A stretch of 31,419 nt of DNA from assembly GCA_964417785.1 (NCBI GenBank), contig CAYQJO010000019.1, positions 1 through 31,419 on the forward strand, given 5' to 3'. Shown here in pieces: positions 6,779 through 14,258 of this stretch. Source of the DNA: DAOTUL01 sp034437435. GTDB lineage: Bacteria; Chloroflexota; Anaerolineae; Aggregatilineales; Phototrophicaceae. Position numbers and translations under genes: made by a program. Each line of letters opens with the position of its first letter. The first letter of the stretch is position 1. The notes beneath the pieces are model-generated. The model saw only the letters and a list, made by a program, of their open reading frames with translations. It was not told where the DNA came from and searched no databases.

Positions 6779-7277
6779 GAATCTGGCGCTGCTGCTCAAA
6801 CCGATCATCACACGCATGCCCGGTCAGATTCAGAAATACGATGATCCGTTTTTGCCCTTTGGTAAGGCGGTCATCGCTGCCACTCATGATCTGGTCGGGG
6901 CCTATGTTTTTGACTGCGCTGCTTATCTCAGCATCGGTGCGGCGGGCGCTATCGCCCTGGAACGCACGATTGCCTTTGCGCACGGTGATGCCCTGACTGT
7001 TCTGCACGGTCCATTCGCCACCGCTGATTATGCCGCCTTGCTGGATGGGTTCGAGGTGGATGCGATCACGGTGTTGGGTCGGTTCGCGGTTCCACCGGAA
7101 CGGATGGTGCTGCCAGTCAATCCGGTGGACGATGTGAAAGCGGGGTATTGGCCGCAAGCCGGTCGGCTGAACATCCTGGGGCAGTCGATGACCGTTGCTG
7201 GCGAGGACGTACTCTATGCCAGCAAGGATGAGGATTTCACCGATCATATTCGCGCCCGCTTGAAGGACCTGTCATGA
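6771..7277 (+). CDS. Uncharacterised protein coupled to cinA and an OPRT-like gene
   Basis: I do not recognise this family. The protein is 168 residues with no signal peptide or transmembrane segment, and reads as a soluble alpha/beta protein. Conspicuous stretches are KYDDPFLPFGKAVIAAT (residues 22-38), GAAGAIALERTIAF and TVLHGPFATADYAALLDGF. Start GTG 6771 has AAGGAG at 6755-6760, 10 bases upstream. TTG 6765 in frame would have 4-base spacing. The reading frame further upstream lies inside cinA and is not used. It overlaps cinA by 8 bases, and its stop overlaps the next start (ATGA). This tight coupling suggests that it works with the orotate phosphoribosyltransferase-like protein that follows. 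No function is proposed. Confidence 0.75.
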   Translation: MRENLALLLKPIITRMPGQIQKYDDPFLPFGKAVIAATHDLVGAYVFDCAAYLSIGAAGAIALERTIAFAHGDALTVLHGPFATADYAALLDGFEVDAITVLGRFAVPPERMVLPVNPVDDVKAGYWPQAGRLNILGQSMTVAGEDVLYASKDEDFTDHIRARLKDLS

Positions 7278-7792
7278 TCCATGATCTGCTGGATACCGGT
7301 CTGATCCAGTTCGGCCTGTTTGGTGTCGATGAACGCCCAATGCAACTGAACTTCCATCTGCTGCCGTCGTATCCCGATATATTGGCGCAGTTGGCCGACC
7401 GCGCAGCGGCTACTATCGCTGAAAGCGAATACGACCATCTCGTGTGCGACCGTGACTCGCTGCCGTTCGGCGTGGCTGTCAACCAGCGGACGAATATTCC
7501 GCTGGTTTACAGCCTGGGAACTGACAAACCGGGTGTTTACGATCTGGTCGGTGCGTATGATGTGGGCCATCCGGCACTGCTGCTGGCGAACACATGGCAC
7601 GATGGCCTATCAACGCTGATTGAGAAGGCAGGCATTGTCGGACTCGACATCGTGGCGACACGGGTGATCGCGTCTAACGGGGATATACCATCCTTGATCG
7701 ACCTGCCTCAGATGGTCGAAACGCTCCGGCGCGATGGCTTTCTGCCATCGGGTCAGGCGGATGCGGTGCAGCAGTGGTTGATATCGAGTTGA
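7274..7792 (+). CDS. Orotate phosphoribosyltransferase-like protein without a canonical PRPP loop
   Basis: The 172-residue sequence follows the plan of orotate phosphoribosyltransferase (PyrE). The N-terminal hood is LLDTGLIQFGLF (5-16), then LLPSYPDILAQLAD (29-42), a strand/loop where the family has GVPxGG (here VCDRDSLPFGVA, 57-68) and IPLVYSLG (75-82). At the PRPP-binding position, where the family has a VLLVDDVxTTG type motif, it reads ALLLANTWHDG (101-111), so both acidic residues are missing. It may be an inactive or regulatory paralogue. AAGGA sits 6 bases before ATG 7274, and the start overlaps the previous stop by 4 bases. The 3' end is only 7 bases from the convergent lepA stop, with no terminator between. 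Confidence 0.72.
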   Translation: MIHDLLDTGLIQFGLFGVDERPMQLNFHLLPSYPDILAQLADRAAATIAESEYDHLVCDRDSLPFGVAVNQRTNIPLVYSLGTDKPGVYDLVGAYDVGHPALLLANTWHDGLSTLIEKAGIVGLDIVATRVIASNGDIPSLIDLPQMVETLRRDGFLPSGQADAVQQWLISS

Positions 7793-7799
7793 TGATCGG

Positions 7800-9599
7800 C
7801 TAATCGTCATCCAGACTCAGCAGCGACATAAACGCTTCCTGCGGCACTTCCACGCTGCCGACCATCTTCATGCGCTTCTTGCCCTTTTTCTGTTTTTCCA
7901 GCAGTTTCTTCTTGCGTGTGACGTCACCGCCGTAGCACTTTGCCAGCACGTCCTTACGCATGGCTTTTACGTTGGCCCTGGACAGAATCTTATTACCGAT
8001 TGCCGCCTGGATGGGAATGACGAACATCTGGCGCGGGATCAGGTCTTTGAGCTTGCTGACGAGTCGCTGGCCTTTGTGGTAGGCCATGTCGCGGTGAACG
8101 ATCATCGCCAGGGCGTCCAGTGGCTCGCCGTTGACCAGCACGTCCATTTTGACCAGATCGCCGGGACGATATTCCTTGAAGCTGTAATCCAGGCTGGCAT
8201 AGCCGCGTGAGACACTTTTCAGCCGGTCGTAGTAATCCACGATCAATTCCGACAGCGGCAGTTCAAACTGGAGGATCACACGAGTGGCATCCAGGTATTC
8301 CGTGTTGATGTACTCACCGCGCTTCTTGATGGTCAAATCCATAATCGCGCCGATATAATCCTGCGGTGAGTAGATTTGAATATCCATCCAGGGTTCGCGG
8401 ATTTCACTGATGGTGTTTTCGTCAGGCAGCAGCGCCGGGCTGTCAATTTCGATGGTTTGTCCATCGGTGGTCGTGACCTGATACTCCACACTGGGCGCGG
8501 TCGCCAGGATGTCCAGATCATACTCGCGTTCCAGGCGTTCTTGAATGATCTCCATGTGGAACAGGCCCAGGAAGCCGACGCGGAAGCCGAAGTTCAGCGC
8601 CTGCGAATTCTCTGGCTCGTACATCAGCGAGGCGTCATTGAGTTGCAGCTTTTCCAGGGCGTCGCGCAGTTCTTCGTAATCATCGTTGTCGGTCGGGTAG
8701 ATGCCGGCAAACACCATCGGCTTGACCTGCTTGTAACCGGGGAGCGGTTTTTCCGCACCCTTGTTGGCAATGGTGACGGTATCGCCCACACGGCACTCGC
8801 GCACGGTCTTGAGTCCGGTGGCGACATAGCCCACCTCGCCGGTCCCCAGGCGCTTGATGGGTTTGAGCATGGGACTGAACACGCCCAGTTCGACTGGCTC
8901 ATATTTCGCGCCGGTGACCATCATCTTCAGCGGATCGGCGTCGTTGATCTCGCCATCGACCACCCGCACATAGGCCACCACGCCCTTATACGAGTCATAA
9001 TGGGAGTCGAAGACCAGCGCCCGCAGCGGTGCGTCGAACTTGCCCGGTGGCGGCGGCACCTGCCGGATGACGGCGTGCAGCACGTCTTCGACGCCGATCC
9101 CGCTCTTGGCGGAAATGTGCAGCATATCCTCAGCGGGGATGCCGAGCAGGTCTTCCAATTCCTGGGCGATTTCGTCGGGGCGGGCGGCGGGCAGGTCGAT
9201 CTTGTTGATGACTGGAATGATCTCCAAATCCTGCTCCAACGCCAGATAGACGTTGGTCAGGGTTTGCGCCTCGATGCCCTGGCTGGCGTCTACGACCAGT
9301 ACGGCACCTTCACACGCCTGCATCGCCCGGCTGACCTCGTAAGTGAAGTCCACATGGCCCGGTGTGTCGAGCAGGTTGAGCATGTATTCTTCGCCCTCAA
9401 AGCTGTACATCATGCGCACCGCTGATGCTTTGATAGTAACGCCGCGTTCGCGTTCCAGGTCCATGCTGTCGAGCAGTTGCTCCTGCATCTCGCGGTCACT
9501 GACAGTGTGCGTCAATTGCAGCATACGGTCGGCCAGGGTGCTTTTGCCATGATCGACATGGGCGATAATCGAAAAGTTACGAATGTTCTCGCGTTTCAT
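7800..9599 (-). CDS. lepA: Elongation factor 4 (LepA), ribosomal back-translocase GTPase
   Basis: LepA is a ribosome-associated GTPase that affects translocation and initiation under stress. It is full length (599 residues from ATG 9599; the codon before is TTG, so the longer reading is not needed). GTPase motifs are intact near the N-terminus: AHVDHGKST (G1), RGVTIKAS (G2), DTPGH (G3) and NKID (G4). The basic C-terminal tail RKKKLLEKQKKGKKRMK is the LepA-specific domain, followed by the usual GSVEVPQEAF. It seems to be transcribed from its own extended -10 promoter at 9636-9644 and is not adjacent to lepB. Confidence 0.98.
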   Translation of the reverse strand: MKRENIRNFSIIAHVDHGKSTLADRMLQLTHTVSDREMQEQLLDSMDLERERGVTIKASAVRMMYSFEGEEYMLNLLDTPGHVDFTYEVSRAMQACEGAVLVVDASQGIEAQTLTNVYLALEQDLEIIPVINKIDLPAARPDEIAQELEDLLGIPAEDMLHISAKSGIGVEDVLHAVIRQVPPPPGKFDAPLRALVFDSHYDSYKGVVAYVRVVDGEINDADPLKMMVTGAKYEPVELGVFSPMLKPIKRLGTGEVGYVATGLKTVRECRVGDTVTIANKGAEKPLPGYKQVKPMVFAGIYPTDNDDYEELRDALEKLQLNDASLMYEPENSQALNFGFRVGFLGLFHMEIIQERLEREYDLDILATAPSVEYQVTTTDGQTIEIDSPALLPDENTISEIREPWMDIQIYSPQDYIGAIMDLTIKKRGEYINTEYLDATRVILQFELPLSELIVDYYDRLKSVSRGYASLDYSFKEYRPGDLVKMDVLVNGEPLDALAMIVHRDMAYHKGQRLVSKLKDLIPRQMFVIPIQAAIGNKILSRANVKAMRKDVLAKCYGGDVTRKKKLLEKQKKGKKRMKMVGSVEVPQEAFMSLLSLDDD

Positions 9600-9635
9600 C
9601 AAAAATTCCGGATCAATACGGCGGAAATTGCCGCT

Positions 9636-9644
9636 ATTATATCA
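9636..9644 (-). promoter_or_regulatory. Extended -10 promoter of lepA
   Basis: The minus strand reads TGATATAAT, a TGn extended -10 joined to a consensus TATAAT, 36 bases before the lepA ATG. No good -35 is seen, as is common with extended -10 promoters. The short leader contains GCGG and CCGC arms that could fold into a small hairpin. Confidence 0.6.
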
Positions 9645-9682
9645 GAGCGGATGGGAGAAGTAGCGTTCAACTCATCCCGTTC

Positions 9683-10465
9683 TTACATTTTGAGGAGTGC
9701 ATCAATGGTCGATGTTGTGTCGATGGGTGGCGACGTCTGGCCCCAGGCCAACCACACCAGGAATTCGATGTTGCCAGCAGGACCTTTGATGGGAGAGCGC
9801 GTGAGTCCGGCGACGTTGAATCCGGCGTCACTGGCGAACGCCAGAATCGATTCGAGGACGCTGCGATGGGTGTCCGGGTTGCGGACTACGCCACCTTTGC
9901 CGATCTCGCCTTTGCCAGCCTCGAACTGCGGCTTGATGAGTGCGATGACATCGGCCTGCGGTGCCAGCCATTGTCGGAACACCGGCAGCAGCAGGCGGAG
10001 CGAGATAAACGAGGCATCGACCACGATCAGATCGACCGGCTCCAGCAGGCCTTCTAGGTGGCGGGCGTTGGTGCGCTCCATGACGATCACGTCTGGATTC
10101 TGGCGCAGGGTGTAATCCAGTTGGCCGTAACCGACATCAATGGCGTAGACCTTTGCCGCGCCGTTTTGCAGCAGGCAGTCGGTGAAGCCACCGGTGCTTG
10201 CGCCCACATCCGCACAGGTCCGTCCGGTCACATCGAAAGCGAAATCCGCCAGCGCGCCGGCCAGTTTTTCGCCGCCACGACTGACGAAGCGCGGTTTTGA
10301 CTTGATGCTGATGACGTCGGCCTCGGTGACGCGCGTCCCCGGTTTGTCGATTTGTTGACCGTTGACCAGGACTTCCCCGGCCATGATCATGCCCTGGGCT
10401 TTGGCCCGGCTGTGGGCCAGACCGCGCTGGTGCAGGGCGACATCGAGTCGCTGTTTTTCGGCCAT
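9683..10465 (-). CDS. tlyA: TlyA family 23S/16S rRNA (cytidine-2'-O)-methyltransferase
   Basis: It methylates ribose 2'-OH of rRNA cytidines using S-adenosylmethionine. The order is an N-terminal S4 RNA-binding domain (about 5-65; RLDVALHQRGLAHSR, VLVNG), then an FtsJ/RrmJ-like methyltransferase. The SAM-binding motif is DVGASTGGFTD (86-96). The K-D-K-E catalytic set appears as Lys67 (SRGGEKL), Asp150 (VDASFIS), Lys178 (LIKPQFE) and Glu234 (NIEFLVW). At 260 residues it is the usual length. ATG 10465 lies 5 bases after the protease stop, at the end of a four-gene minus-strand unit. Older annotations call such proteins hemolysin A. Confidence 0.95.
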   Translation of the reverse strand: MAEKQRLDVALHQRGLAHSRAKAQGMIMAGEVLVNGQQIDKPGTRVTEADVISIKSKPRFVSRGGEKLAGALADFAFDVTGRTCADVGASTGGFTDCLLQNGAAKVYAIDVGYGQLDYTLRQNPDVIVMERTNARHLEGLLEPVDLIVVDASFISLRLLLPVFRQWLAPQADVIALIKPQFEAGKGEIGKGGVVRNPDTHRSVLESILAFASDAGFNVAGLTRSPIKGPAGNIEFLVWLAWGQTSPPIDTTSTIDALLKM

Positions 10466-10470
10466 GCGCG

Positions 10471-12690
10471 TCAGTCCCGTGTAAGCGGTATCGAGACAAA
10501 CAGGGGATTATCGGTTGCGGGTTCTACAGTGTACCCATCGCCACTGATTTGCAGATAGCCATCGGCCTGGATCATGACACTATAAGGCGCGTCATATTCA
10601 AGCAGGCGGTCCAGTTGAAAGCGGCCATCCCGATCTGTAACCGCCAGCGCATAAACCTGATCCTGCTCCCAGGTGAAATCCTCGACTGAAAAATCTTCGC
10701 TGATGAGGATGAACGATACACCCGGAATGCCTTCGCCGGTCTCGGCATCATAGATCAGGCCGTTCAACTGCACCCCGACCGTCTGGGCGAACTGGTCGAT
10801 TGAAAGCTGGCCGATGCCGACTTCTGTTTCGACTGTGCCGCGCCGCACCGGCCCGACAAACAACTCCATGCGGTAGCTCCCGTCGGGAACGCCGTTAACA
10901 CCCGTCATGCGGGCGGTGAAATCGCTGCCGTTTTCCGGTCCGCGCCAGGGGATTGTTTGCTCGTAGAAGATTACATCGTCCACCGACCAGCGCATGGTCC
11001 AGATGGTGCCGGGTGCGATCTGTTCCCAGTCGAAGAGGGTGAAAATCTCCTGTACGCCGGTGGGGAAGTTGGTGATCGAGGTGTCACGGTCGGTGCTGCG
11101 GACATTGCGAGCGGTGTCGTCGGTCACGAAGCGCAGGTTGCTGAAGACCCGCGAGAACGCACCTTCGCTGGCACCGGCGATGGTGAAATCCGATGTCGCC
11201 GCCAGACGCCCCTCAAGATACAGTTCCAGCCGGTAGCGGCCTGCGGGCAGGGGCGCACTATCGCCCGTCTCCAATCGGATCGAGCGTGTATCCAGACCGT
11301 TGTCGGTCCAGGTTTCTTCCACGCGCCCCAACTCAATGCCGTTGTAATACCAGATGCGCGTCCAGGGAGTGCCTTCCGGTATATTCTGGTGAATAAAGCG
11401 GGCGCTGACGATGCGCCCGGTCGGCAGCAGAAAAACATCGCTGTAGCAGTTCTCACCGTCCTCGATGCAGAAGAAGATGTTGCGGAACACCGGCATATTC
11501 GACGGTGGTCCGCCGATGGTGATGCGGGTGCTGTCGGCGGCCAACCCGTCGATAAACAGGGTGAAATTGTAGGTGCCATTCGGCCAGATTTGCCCGCTGC
11601 TGCCGATGTACCACAGGCCATCGGTGCCGCCGCTCCATCGCACCGGAGCCAGACTGAACGTAGCGCTGGGGATGTCGTCAATGGTGACGAGGAGTTCGTA
11701 AATCGTATCCGGCGACATGTTGGTGTAGTCGAAGAACAGATACAGGCTGGTGGTGCCGGTCGGCAGGCTGCGCACGACACTGGTAGGCATGCCATCGCTG
11801 ACTGCCGTCGAAATGAACAGACGGGTGAAGCGCGGTTGCCCCAGCGATTGGCCGAATTCGTCGGCGTTCTGCTGGAGTTTCTCGACACGGATGCCGAGAG
11901 AGGCCCCACGCAGCAGCGGGCGTACCAGATTGGACGGACGCAGAGCGTTGATGAAACCGCCAACTGGCACACAGCGGTCACTGCGGTTGATGAGACCGTC
12001 GCCAGTGGTGTCCTCCAGGGCGATGCAATTGGATTCGGTCGCCAGCGGCGAGACGGGGACCGTCGTCGGAATGCCGATCAGGCGGCCCTGGCTGTCGAAA
12101 ACGCCACCGCCGCTCATGGTGCCAGGGATGGTCGCGTCGGTTTTGATCCAGGCGCGTTCACCGCCGCTCGGTTCGGCCACAAAGCCGGTGATGGTCCCTC
12201 GATAAGTGGTGGCCGGTTCGCTTTGAACCGACGGATAGCCGACAACCGTGATAGTGTCGTCCAGGCCGACCAGAGACGAGTCACCGAGTTCGACAAAGGG
12301 CAGCGACAGCGTGCTGGTATCAACCAGACGCCCGTTAAGCTCCTGGGTGATGCGCAGCAGGGCCAGGTCCAATCCTTCGTCGGCCTGGGCGATTTCAGCG
12401 TAATAGGTCGGTACGGGTGGCTCCTGGGGGCGAATGTTGAGAGCGATCACCAACTGGTCGCCAGGGCAGTCGGTATTGGGTACGGTGTTATGGGCGTTGG
12501 TGGCAATCAGACCAGAGCGATTGACGATGGTGCCTGAACCGACACAGGTGATGACCGGTCTCCCGCCGATATTCTGAGTCTGCATCACATAGACAGCGGC
12601 TCGCTGAATACGGTCCAGGTCGGGCTGCTGCGCGTGGGTGATCTGGATGGCGGTCAGCAGCAGAACCAGCAGAATAATCAGTCTTCGCAT
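10471..12690 (-). CDS. Secreted multidomain trypsin-like serine protease
   Basis: A signal peptide (1-20, cut near THA-QQ) directs export. The catalytic domain (about 25-250) resembles HtrA-type trypsins: His67 in TNAHNTV, Asp108 in LDLALL, Ser193 in TMSGGG, so the triad is present. An insert at 227-238 (DTTGDGLINRSD) reads as a dockerin/EF-hand-like calcium loop framed by Cys222 and Cys240. After it come repeated beta-rich segments ending in YNFTLFIDG, YRLELYLEG and YRMELFVG, probably Ig-like modules. Near residue 640 begins a carboxypeptidase regulatory-like domain (GLIYDAETGEGIPGV ... VTDRDGRFQLDRL). It sits 3 bases after the anchored-protein gene in the same unit as a PrsW-like protein and tlyA. 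Substrate unknown. Confidence 0.88.
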   Translation of the reverse strand: MRRLIILLVLLLTAIQITHAQQPDLDRIQRAAVYVMQTQNIGGRPVITCVGSGTIVNRSGLIATNAHNTVPNTDCPGDQLVIALNIRPQEPPVPTYYAEIAQADEGLDLALLRITQELNGRLVDTSTLSLPFVELGDSSLVGLDDTITVVGYPSVQSEPATTYRGTITGFVAEPSGGERAWIKTDATIPGTMSGGGVFDSQGRLIGIPTTVPVSPLATESNCIALEDTTGDGLINRSDRCVPVGGFINALRPSNLVRPLLRGASLGIRVEKLQQNADEFGQSLGQPRFTRLFISTAVSDGMPTSVVRSLPTGTTSLYLFFDYTNMSPDTIYELLVTIDDIPSATFSLAPVRWSGGTDGLWYIGSSGQIWPNGTYNFTLFIDGLAADSTRITIGGPPSNMPVFRNIFFCIEDGENCYSDVFLLPTGRIVSARFIHQNIPEGTPWTRIWYYNGIELGRVEETWTDNGLDTRSIRLETGDSAPLPAGRYRLELYLEGRLAATSDFTIAGASEGAFSRVFSNLRFVTDDTARNVRSTDRDTSITNFPTGVQEIFTLFDWEQIAPGTIWTMRWSVDDVIFYEQTIPWRGPENGSDFTARMTGVNGVPDGSYRMELFVGPVRRGTVETEVGIGQLSIDQFAQTVGVQLNGLIYDAETGEGIPGVSFILISEDFSVEDFTWEQDQVYALAVTDRDGRFQLDRLLEYDAPYSVMIQADGYLQISGDGYTVEPATDNPLFVSIPLTRD

Positions 12691-12693
12691 GGG

Positions 12694-13293
12694 TTACAGT
12701 TCCAGGTTGCTCACAAAACGGTCGAAGATTGCACGGTCTTCAGCAAAGGTCATGGAATCCGCCTGGAAGGTGATGATAATTGCCTGACCACCACGAATGG
12801 TGAGAATATCCAGGCCAGCGACGACGACGGGTAGGCTTTCGAGGAAAGGATTCAGTTCAATATCCACGAAGTAGTAATTCATGGCGGTGGCGTCAGTCTC
12901 GTCGGGTAGGGCGTATGGCTCGGTGTTGAGGATACCGTAAGTCGCCAACGACTGCGACCGGGTGATATGAAGGTTATCCAGGACATTGAAACCGGACATG
13001 TCTGGACCGACCGGGCGGGTGACGACCTGGATGGTGGTCTTGAAGCCGATGCGCGACATATCGCGCACGCGGAAGACGTAATCGCCGTCCTCATCTAGTA
13101 GCCATCCAGACGGGTACCTGGCCCGGATACCGGCCTGGGCGTTGGTGTAGACTTCGGTTGCGCCCAGCACACCGGCCCGCAGATTAACACCGTACAGGAT
13201 CATGCCCAAAGCCAGCAGCAGCGTCAGATAATGGCTCCACCGTTGTTGCAGGGTGTAGGTTGTGCGGGGGCCGCCAATTTCGATGAGTGTCAT
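12694..13293 (-). CDS. Membrane-anchored protein of unknown function
   Basis: The protein is 199 residues with a short cytoplasmic N-terminus, one transmembrane helix (about 22-40, LTLLLALGMILYGVNL) and an extracytoplasmic domain of about 155 residues. The segment NAQAGIRARYPSGWLLDEDGDYVF has the look of PsbP/DUF1795-like domains, which often begin with a YPxGW motif, but I cannot confirm that. ATG 13293 follows the stop of the PrsW-like gene with no gap, and GGAG lies 11 bases upstream. The protease gene starts 3 bases after its stop. Co-transcription with two protease-type genes suggests an envelope role. Confidence 0.75.
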   Translation of the reverse strand: MTLIEIGGPRTTYTLQQRWSHYLTLLLALGMILYGVNLRAGVLGATEVYTNAQAGIRARYPSGWLLDEDGDYVFRVRDMSRIGFKTTIQVVTRPVGPDMSGFNVLDNLHITRSQSLATYGILNTEPYALPDETDATAMNYYFVDIELNPFLESLPVVVAGLDILTIRGGQAIIITFQADSMTFAEDRAIFDRFVSNLEL

Positions 13294-14190
13294 CTAGGCT
13301 TCGACTCCGGTGACAGCTTCACGTTCCTGCCGTTCGGCTACGTTGAACAGAAATATGGCAATAGCGGTAACGGCGACAATCACCGCCAGCGTGAACACCA
13401 GCCCAAACAGGGGACGGGTGGCGCTTGCGCCCAGGAAGAACCCGGCATTGCTCAGCGCAGGACGGGCGGCGATCACCAGACCGGCGATCAGGCTCGCGAG
13501 CAACATCGCAACCGGCATGACGATGACCGTCTGTGGGTTGAAGCGGGTTATGGCAAGACCGTAAGCGATCAGCAGGCTGCCCGCGAGATGTAACACGACG
13601 TTGGCGAAAACCCGGATAGCGACCACATCCGGTGAGATGGCCGGATCAATATACTGCAAATTGGTGACGGTGGCATAACCGACTGCGGCTGCGACACAGT
13701 AAGCCACCGTGTCCAGGCGGTAGCGCAGTCCGTCCGGCCAGACAATAAAACGGACCACCAGATACTTCACGGCTTCCTGCACCACACCGATTGTGAGCGC
13801 ATAACCGAGTATGCGGTCGAGTGTGGTGGCGGTCGGCAGCCAGTCGTTCGGGGCCAGGGCATCCAGCAGCGGCAGGGCGACACCATTGGCCGCCAGCGCA
13901 GCCACGACGAACACGGTCGTCAGATGGCGGCGCGGTTCCGGCACGAAGCGTTCGCGCCAGAGTGAAAACACCAGCCACAGCAGGGCCGGGGTCAGCGCGA
14001 TGAGGAGGTTAACCCAACGTCGCAAGGGGAGATCAATCCCCAGGAAGCCGACCAGAATATAGAGCGTGGCGGTCAGACCGAAGATGCCGCCGATTTCGAT
14101 CATCAGACTGGACCACACACGTCGGTATGGATAGACTTCTTCTTCTTCCGGCGGTGGGGTCAGCAGCCTGGGTGTGTTATATCTACTCAC
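13294..14190 (-). CDS. PrsW-like polytopic membrane protein, degenerate active site
   Basis: The 298-residue protein has about seven or eight hydrophobic helices after an acidic N-terminus (PPPEEEEVYPYRR). A central helix carries GVVQEAVKYLVVRF (135-148), then AVGYATVTNLQY (169-180) and NVVLHLAGS (197-205). These positions match the EExxK, FxxxEN-type and His motifs of the PrsW/CPBP-related intramembrane protease group. The first Glu of the pair is Gln138 and the EN motif reads TN, so proteolytic activity is doubtful. GTG 14190 is chosen as start: AGGA lies about 10 bases upstream, while the ATG at 14220 has no ribosome binding site. It is first in the unit leading to the trypsin-like protease. 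PrsW in Bacillus cleaves an anti-sigma factor, but no sigma or anti-sigma gene is seen here. Confidence 0.7.
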   Translation of the reverse strand: MSRYNTPRLLTPPPEEEEVYPYRRVWSSLMIEIGGIFGLTATLYILVGFLGIDLPLRRWVNLLIALTPALLWLVFSLWRERFVPEPRRHLTTVFVVAALAANGVALPLLDALAPNDWLPTATTLDRILGYALTIGVVQEAVKYLVVRFIVWPDGLRYRLDTVAYCVAAAVGYATVTNLQYIDPAISPDVVAIRVFANVVLHLAGSLLIAYGLAITRFNPQTVIVMPVAMLLASLIAGLVIAARPALSNAGFFLGASATRPLFGLVFTLAVIVAVTAIAIFLFNVAERQEREAVTGVEA

Positions 14191-14206
14191 GAGAACGCAT
14201 TTCCTG

Positions 14207-14228
14207 TACGATGATGTCATGAATCGTA
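14207..14228. promoter_or_regulatory. Inverted repeat between divergent genes
   Basis: TACGAT (14207-14212) and ATCGTA (14223-14228) form a perfect 6-bp inverted repeat with a 10-base spacer. They lie in the 68-base gap between the PrsW-like start and the binding-protein start. It is a candidate shared operator, with no other support. Confidence 0.3.
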
Positions 14229-14258
14229 ACGCATTGCTTGCTGACTGAGAAGGACAAA

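Noticed and set aside
9483..9700. Small plus-strand frames across the lepA-tlyA interval
   Set aside because: They overlap lepA or tlyA antisense and lack ribosome binding sites. The 80-base gap is explained by the lepA promoter and leader.
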